Below, one piece after another: positions 6,164 through 9,149 of a stretch of DNA of 9,149 bases. Numbering within the stretch: the first letter of the stretch is position 1; each line of letters starts with the position of its first letter. The stretch spans positions 1-9,149 of the forward strand of contig JBIPPH010000053.1 in the NCBI GenBank assembly GCA_044368575.1. Direction: 5' to 3'. The notes beneath the pieces were generated by a model. The model was not told the origin of the DNA, searched no databases, and was given only the letters and a program-made list of their open reading frames with translations. Made by a program: the position numbers and the translations under genes. This stretch comes from JABMMZ01 sp044368575. Its GTDB lineage: Bacteria > Bacteroidota > Bacteroidia > NS11-12g > UBA955.

Positions 6164-6171
6164 TATTTTTG
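6164..6171 (+). promoter_or_regulatory. Candidate -7 element for mazG
   Basis: TATTTTTG is an exact match to the Bacteroidota -7 consensus TAnnTTTG and is identical to the octamer before the NUDIX gene. It ends only four bases before the mazG ATG at 6176, so a transcript from it would be leaderless or nearly so. No good -33 TTTG lies at the expected distance. Confidence 0.4.
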
Positions 6172-6175
6172 TGGT

Positions 6176-6949
6176 ATGCAAAACGATCAAAGACTAGTGG
6201 CATTTAAACGCTTATTAGACATCATGGATGATTTAAGAGCCAAATGTCCATGGGATAAAGAACAGACTATGTCGTCTTTAAGGCATTTAACCATTGAAGA
6301 GACTTATGAATTAAGTGATGCCATTTTGCAAAATCAAACTGAGGAAATAAAGAAAGAATTAGGAGATATACTCTTGCACATCGTTTTTTATGCCAAGATT
6401 GGTTCAGAAACAGGTGATTTTGATATCACTTCAGTGATCAATCAATTGTGTGAGAAATTGATCCGCAGACATCCACACATTTATGGGGAAGTGAATGTTG
6501 AAGACGCCAATGAAGTAAAGCGCAATTGGGAACAAATCAAATTGGCAGAAAAGGGTAAAGATCAAAAACGTTCGGTTTTGAGCGGTGTGCCTGTGTCAAT
6601 GCCCTCTTTGGTGAAAGCCATGCGCATGCAAGATAAAGCCGCTCAGGTCGGTTTTGATTGGGACAACAAAGCACAAGTTTGGGCCAAGGTTGAAGAAGAA
6701 TTGCAAGAATTTAAATCAGCCAATACCCTAATCGAACGCGAGGCGGAATTTGGGGATTTATTGTTTTCTTTGGTCAACTATGCACGTTTTGAACAGATTA
6801 ATCCGGATGATGCTTTAGAGAAGACCAATCAAAAATTCAAAACGCGTTTTGAGTACATAGAATCAAAAGCTGAAGCTGCACAATTAGAGCTTAAATCAGT
6901 AGGTTTGCCTCAAATGGACAAATGGTGGAACGAGGCTAAAAAGCTTTAA
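6176..6949 (+). CDS. mazG: Nucleoside triphosphate pyrophosphohydrolase MazG
   Basis: MazG hydrolyses NTPs and dNTPs to the monophosphate and pyrophosphate, cleaning the nucleotide pool and, in E. coli, affecting starvation responses. The 257-residue length matches full-length two-domain MazG (E. coli 263). The N-terminal domain has CPWDKEQT (24-31), the metal-binding EExxE (Glu41, Glu42, Glu45) and ELGD (61-64, Glu61 and Asp64). The C-terminal domain has WDNKAQVWAKVEEELQEF (162-179) and EFGDLLFSLVNYARF (191-205), with Glu174/175, Glu178, Glu191 and Asp194, so both all-alpha NTP-PPase repeats keep their acidic residues. RRHPHIYG (97-104) is also characteristic. The ATG at 6176 is the only start that fits the family N-terminus. 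No toxin-antitoxin genes adjoin it. Its TAA overlaps the purL TAA, and its upstream gap is shared with the divergent LysM operon. Confidence 0.96.
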   Translation: MQNDQRLVAFKRLLDIMDDLRAKCPWDKEQTMSSLRHLTIEETYELSDAILQNQTEEIKKELGDILLHIVFYAKIGSETGDFDITSVINQLCEKLIRRHPHIYGEVNVEDANEVKRNWEQIKLAEKGKDQKRSVLSGVPVSMPSLVKAMRMQDKAAQVGFDWDNKAQVWAKVEEELQEFKSANTLIEREAEFGDLLFSLVNYARFEQINPDDALEKTNQKFKTRFEYIESKAEAAQLELKSVGLPQMDKWWNEAKKL

Positions 6950-6963
6950 GCTAATTTTTTAGC
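6935..6963. terminator. Candidate bidirectional terminator hairpin at the mazG/purL stop codons
   Basis: GCTAAAAA (6935-6942) is the exact reverse complement of TTTTTAGC (6956-6963). Between them AGCT (6942-6945) and AGCT (6949-6952) can pair around a TTA loop. On both strands a small AGCT hairpin is followed by a T-run: AATTTTTT on + and TTTT on -. The stem is AT-rich and weak. Both stop codons (overlapping in TTAA) lie in the loop region. Confidence 0.3.
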
Positions 6964-9149
6964 AATGGCATTGTTGTAAATATCTGCAATGCTATTGATG
7001 CTTCCGAAATCTACTGCATCTACATGCATGTTTTGACCTTTAACGGTTCCAATATGCAAGCAATCAATGCCTTGTTGTTTGAAGTGGTTCATTAACTGCT
7101 CTTTTTGAGCTGGTTTAACGCTCACTACAACACGTCCTTGAGCTTCACCAAACAACCATGCATCTTTTCTGAAATGAGCATCCGTGCAGATGTCAAAACC
7201 GATATTGCCTTGCATAGCAGACTCAGCTAAGCAAACAAATAAACCGCCTTCGCTGATATCGTGAGCTGACTCTATCATGTGCTCGGTAATAGCAGTGTAT
7301 AAGGCATCGTGCATAGCCTTCTCTTCGGTTAAGTTGAGGTAAGGAGCAGGAGAATATTTTACACCATGGTATTTAGCCAAATATTGACTGCTGCCAATAT
7401 CGTTTTGAGATTTACCAACTAAGCAAATGATGTCGCCTTCTGATTTAAACGCAGAACCCATATGGTGTTCAGGTTGTTCAATAATGCCCACCATGCCAAT
7501 AGTTGGAGTAGGGAATACCGCTGTGCCATCAGTGCTTTGGTTGTAGAAACTCACATTGCCACCTGTTACTGGTGTGCCGAAAGTTAAACAAGCTTTACCC
7601 ATGCCATCAATACTGTGTTTGAATTGGTAATACACTTCTTTGTCATAAGGATTGCCAAAGTTTAGGCAATTGGTAATGGCGCTAGGTTTACCACCTGTAC
7701 AAACGATGTTTCTGGCAGCTTCAGCTACTGCAATGGCACAACCTTGTTCTGGGTTGGCGTATACGTAACGACTATTGCAATCCACTGATAGTGCTAATGA
7801 TTTATTGCTGCCTTTGACTTTAACAACGGCAGCATCGCTGGCTTTATTGGTGCTTTGATTCACCGTGCCCACCATACTGTCGTATTGGTTAAATACCCAA
7901 CGTTTTGAAGCGATATTAGGCTCAGCCATTAAGTGATGAGCAACTGCTTTAAGGTCTTCAGGTATGCTGATTTGATCCATGTTAAATGCGGCAATATCAG
8001 CAAAGTATTTAGGCTCAGACCATTCGCGTTTGTAAATAGGTGCGCCTCCGCCTAAAACTAAACTTTCTGCAGGAATGTCGGCTTCTAATACCTCATTCAT
8101 GTAGTATTGCACTCTGCCGCTATCGGTTACTTCTCCGATTTGAGCGTAGGTTAATTCCCATTTTTTGAAAATCTCTTCGGCCAAATGTTCTTCCCCTTTA
8201 TTCAAAATCACCAACATGCGTTCTTGGCTCTCAGATAATAAGATTTCCCAACCTTTCATATTGTCTTGACGCATAGGCACTTTGTCTAGGTGAATGCGCA
8301 TGCCAGTTTTACTTTTAGCGGCCATTTCACTGGTGCTACATGTGATACCAGCTGCACCCATGTCTTGCATACCAACCACTGCACCGGTTTCAATGAGTTC
8401 CATACTGGCTTCCAAAATGAGTTTTTCCCAGAATGGATCACCTACTTGAACACTTGGCAAATCGTTTATGCTGTCTTCTGAAATGTCTTTACTTGCAAAT
8501 GCAGCACCATGAATACCGTCTTTACCAGTAGAAGCGCCAAAAATATAGACAGGGTTGCCAATGCCTTCAGCAATAGCTGAAATGGTTTTGCCCACTTTAG
8601 CAATACCAACACTCATGGCATTTACCAAAATGTTGGTTTCATAACAGTCATCAAAATACACCTCACCACCAACGGTTGGTATACCAAATGCATTGCCGTA
8701 ATCTCCAATACCCTTAGTAACGCCTTTTAGTAACCATTTGGTTCTAGCAGTGTCAATGTTGCCAAAGCGCAAAGAGTTTAATTGAGCAATAGGTCTTGCA
8801 CCCATTGAAAAAATATCCCTGTTAATGCCACCAACCCCAGTTGCCGCACCTTGGTAGGGCTCAATAGCAGAAGGATGGTTGTGTGATTCAATTTTAAAGC
8901 AACAAGCTAAACCGTCGCCAATATCCACTAAGCCGGCATTTTCTTCACCTGCTTTAGCTAACATTGCCGGACCTTCTTTAGGCAAGGTTTTTAACCAGGT
9001 AATAGAGTTTTTATAAGAGCAATGCTCACTCCACATTACTGAGTATATGCTCAATTCTGTGAAGTTTGGGGTACGGCCCAATATGGTTTTAATTTTTTCG
9101 AATTCCTCAGGTAAAAGCCCGAGCTGTTTGGCTTGTTCTAAAGTCGCTT
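6946..9149 (-). CDS. purL: Phosphoribosylformylglycinamidine synthase subunit PurL (small type), 5' end cut by the window
   Basis: PurL converts FGAR to FGAM with ATP and ammonia, the fourth step of purine synthesis. The size (733 complete residues in the window, family about 740) marks the small PurL that works with separate PurS and PurQ, neither of which is here. Counting from the first complete codon: TLEQAKQLGLLPEE near the N-terminus, LGRTPNFTEL, then WSEHCSYKN (39-47), ESHNHPSAIEPYQGAATGVGG (about 87-107), DMGAAGITCS (262-271), the second-half motifs ANPEQG and TPVTGGNVS, and AHDISEGGL near 628. All ATP/FGAR-binding motifs look intact. The frame is open to base 9149, so the TTG at 9079-9081 is an internal leucine and not the start; only some 10-15 residues should be missing. 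The stop overlaps that of mazG. Confidence 0.96.
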   Translation of the reverse strand, partial: ATLEQAKQLGLLPEEFEKIKTILGRTPNFTELSIYSVMWSEHCSYKNSITWLKTLPKEGPAMLAKAGEENAGLVDIGDGLACCFKIESHNHPSAIEPYQGAATGVGGINRDIFSMGARPIAQLNSLRFGNIDTARTKWLLKGVTKGIGDYGNAFGIPTVGGEVYFDDCYETNILVNAMSVGIAKVGKTISAIAEGIGNPVYIFGASTGKDGIHGAAFASKDISEDSINDLPSVQVGDPFWEKLILEASMELIETGAVVGMQDMGAAGITCSTSEMAAKSKTGMRIHLDKVPMRQDNMKGWEILLSESQERMLVILNKGEEHLAEEIFKKWELTYAQIGEVTDSGRVQYYMNEVLEADIPAESLVLGGGAPIYKREWSEPKYFADIAAFNMDQISIPEDLKAVAHHLMAEPNIASKRWVFNQYDSMVGTVNQSTNKASDAAVVKVKGSNKSLALSVDCNSRYVYANPEQGCAIAVAEAARNIVCTGGKPSAITNCLNFGNPYDKEVYYQFKHSIDGMGKACLTFGTPVTGGNVSFYNQSTDGTAVFPTPTIGMVGIIEQPEHHMGSAFKSEGDIICLVGKSQNDIGSSQYLAKYHGVKYSPAPYLNLTEEKAMHDALYTAITEHMIESAHDISEGGLFVCLAESAMQGNIGFDICTDAHFRKDAWLFGEAQGRVVVSVKPAQKEQLMNHFKQQGIDCLHIGTVKGQNMHVDAVDFGSINSIADIYNNAIAKKLA

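Larger units (their letters stand above)
6039..6175. other. Divergent intergenic region between the LysM operon and mazG
   Basis: This 137-base gap is the largest non-coding stretch in the window and must hold the start signals of both flanking genes. It is AT-rich. I see the two candidate -7 elements listed separately, no strong inverted repeat that would suggest an operator, and no tRNA-like or riboswitch-like structure. Confidence 0.6.

Noticed and set aside
9079..9081. TTG as the purL start codon
   Set aside because: The frame continues to the window edge with sequence typical of PurL (TLEQAKQLGLL), so this is an internal leucine of a gene cut by the window.
1..9149. Mobile element, phage, CRISPR or defence locus
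   Set aside because: No transposase, integrase, terminal repeats, spacer arrays or defence domains were seen; mazG is the full-length housekeeping type without a toxin-antitoxin partner.

Overview
The window looks like ordinary chromosome from a member of the Bacteroidota. Four things support this: (i) the 3' end of a fabZ domain directly followed by lpxA, the layout of the fused lpxC/fabZ-lpxA cluster typical of that phylum; (ii) almost no recognisable Shine-Dalgarno sequences; (iii) TAnnTTTG promoter -7 octamers in front of two genes; (iv) protein families with a strong Bacteroidota flavour (N-terminally extended NUDIX hydrolase, MltD/LysM protein, DUF1684 lipoprotein). The DNA is AT-rich and extremely compact: nine genes fill nearly everything, and the only gaps are about 46 and 137 bases. 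I see no tRNA, rRNA, CRISPR array, insertion sequence or phage gene.

Layout. 1-1008 (+): tail of fabZ (probably of an LpxC/FabZ fusion), then lpxA, the first acyltransferase of lipid A synthesis. 1009-1659 (-): pyrE (pyrimidine synthesis), convergent with lpxA with no bases between the stop codons. 1658-2287 (+): a NUDIX hydrolase whose ATG overlaps the pyrE ATG inside the palindrome CCATGG, so each promoter must lie inside the other gene. 2284-6038 (-): a tightly overlapping four-gene operon read from 6038 downwards: a secreted MltD-like protein with LysM domain whose catalytic motifs are all lost, an SLC13-type anion/dicarboxylate transporter, a DUF1684 lipoprotein, and a small exported/membrane protein of unknown function. 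6176-6949 (+): mazG, divergent from that operon. 6946-9149 (-): purL (purine synthesis), convergent with mazG and cut by the window edge at its 5' end.

How it fits together. lpxA, pyrE, the NUDIX gene, mazG and purL are housekeeping functions (outer membrane, nucleotide synthesis, nucleotide-pool cleaning). The least understood part is the four-gene envelope operon: a probable non-catalytic peptidoglycan-binding protein, an inner-membrane transporter, a lipoprotein of unknown function and a small membrane protein, all apparently translationally coupled. All three convergent junctions have touching or overlapping stop codons, so any terminator must lie inside coding sequence; a good bidirectional candidate is visible at the end of pyrE and a weaker one at the mazG/purL junction. 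I found no clear new defence or mobile system; the main candidates for novelty are the pseudo-transglycosylase operon and the start-codon-overlap junction.
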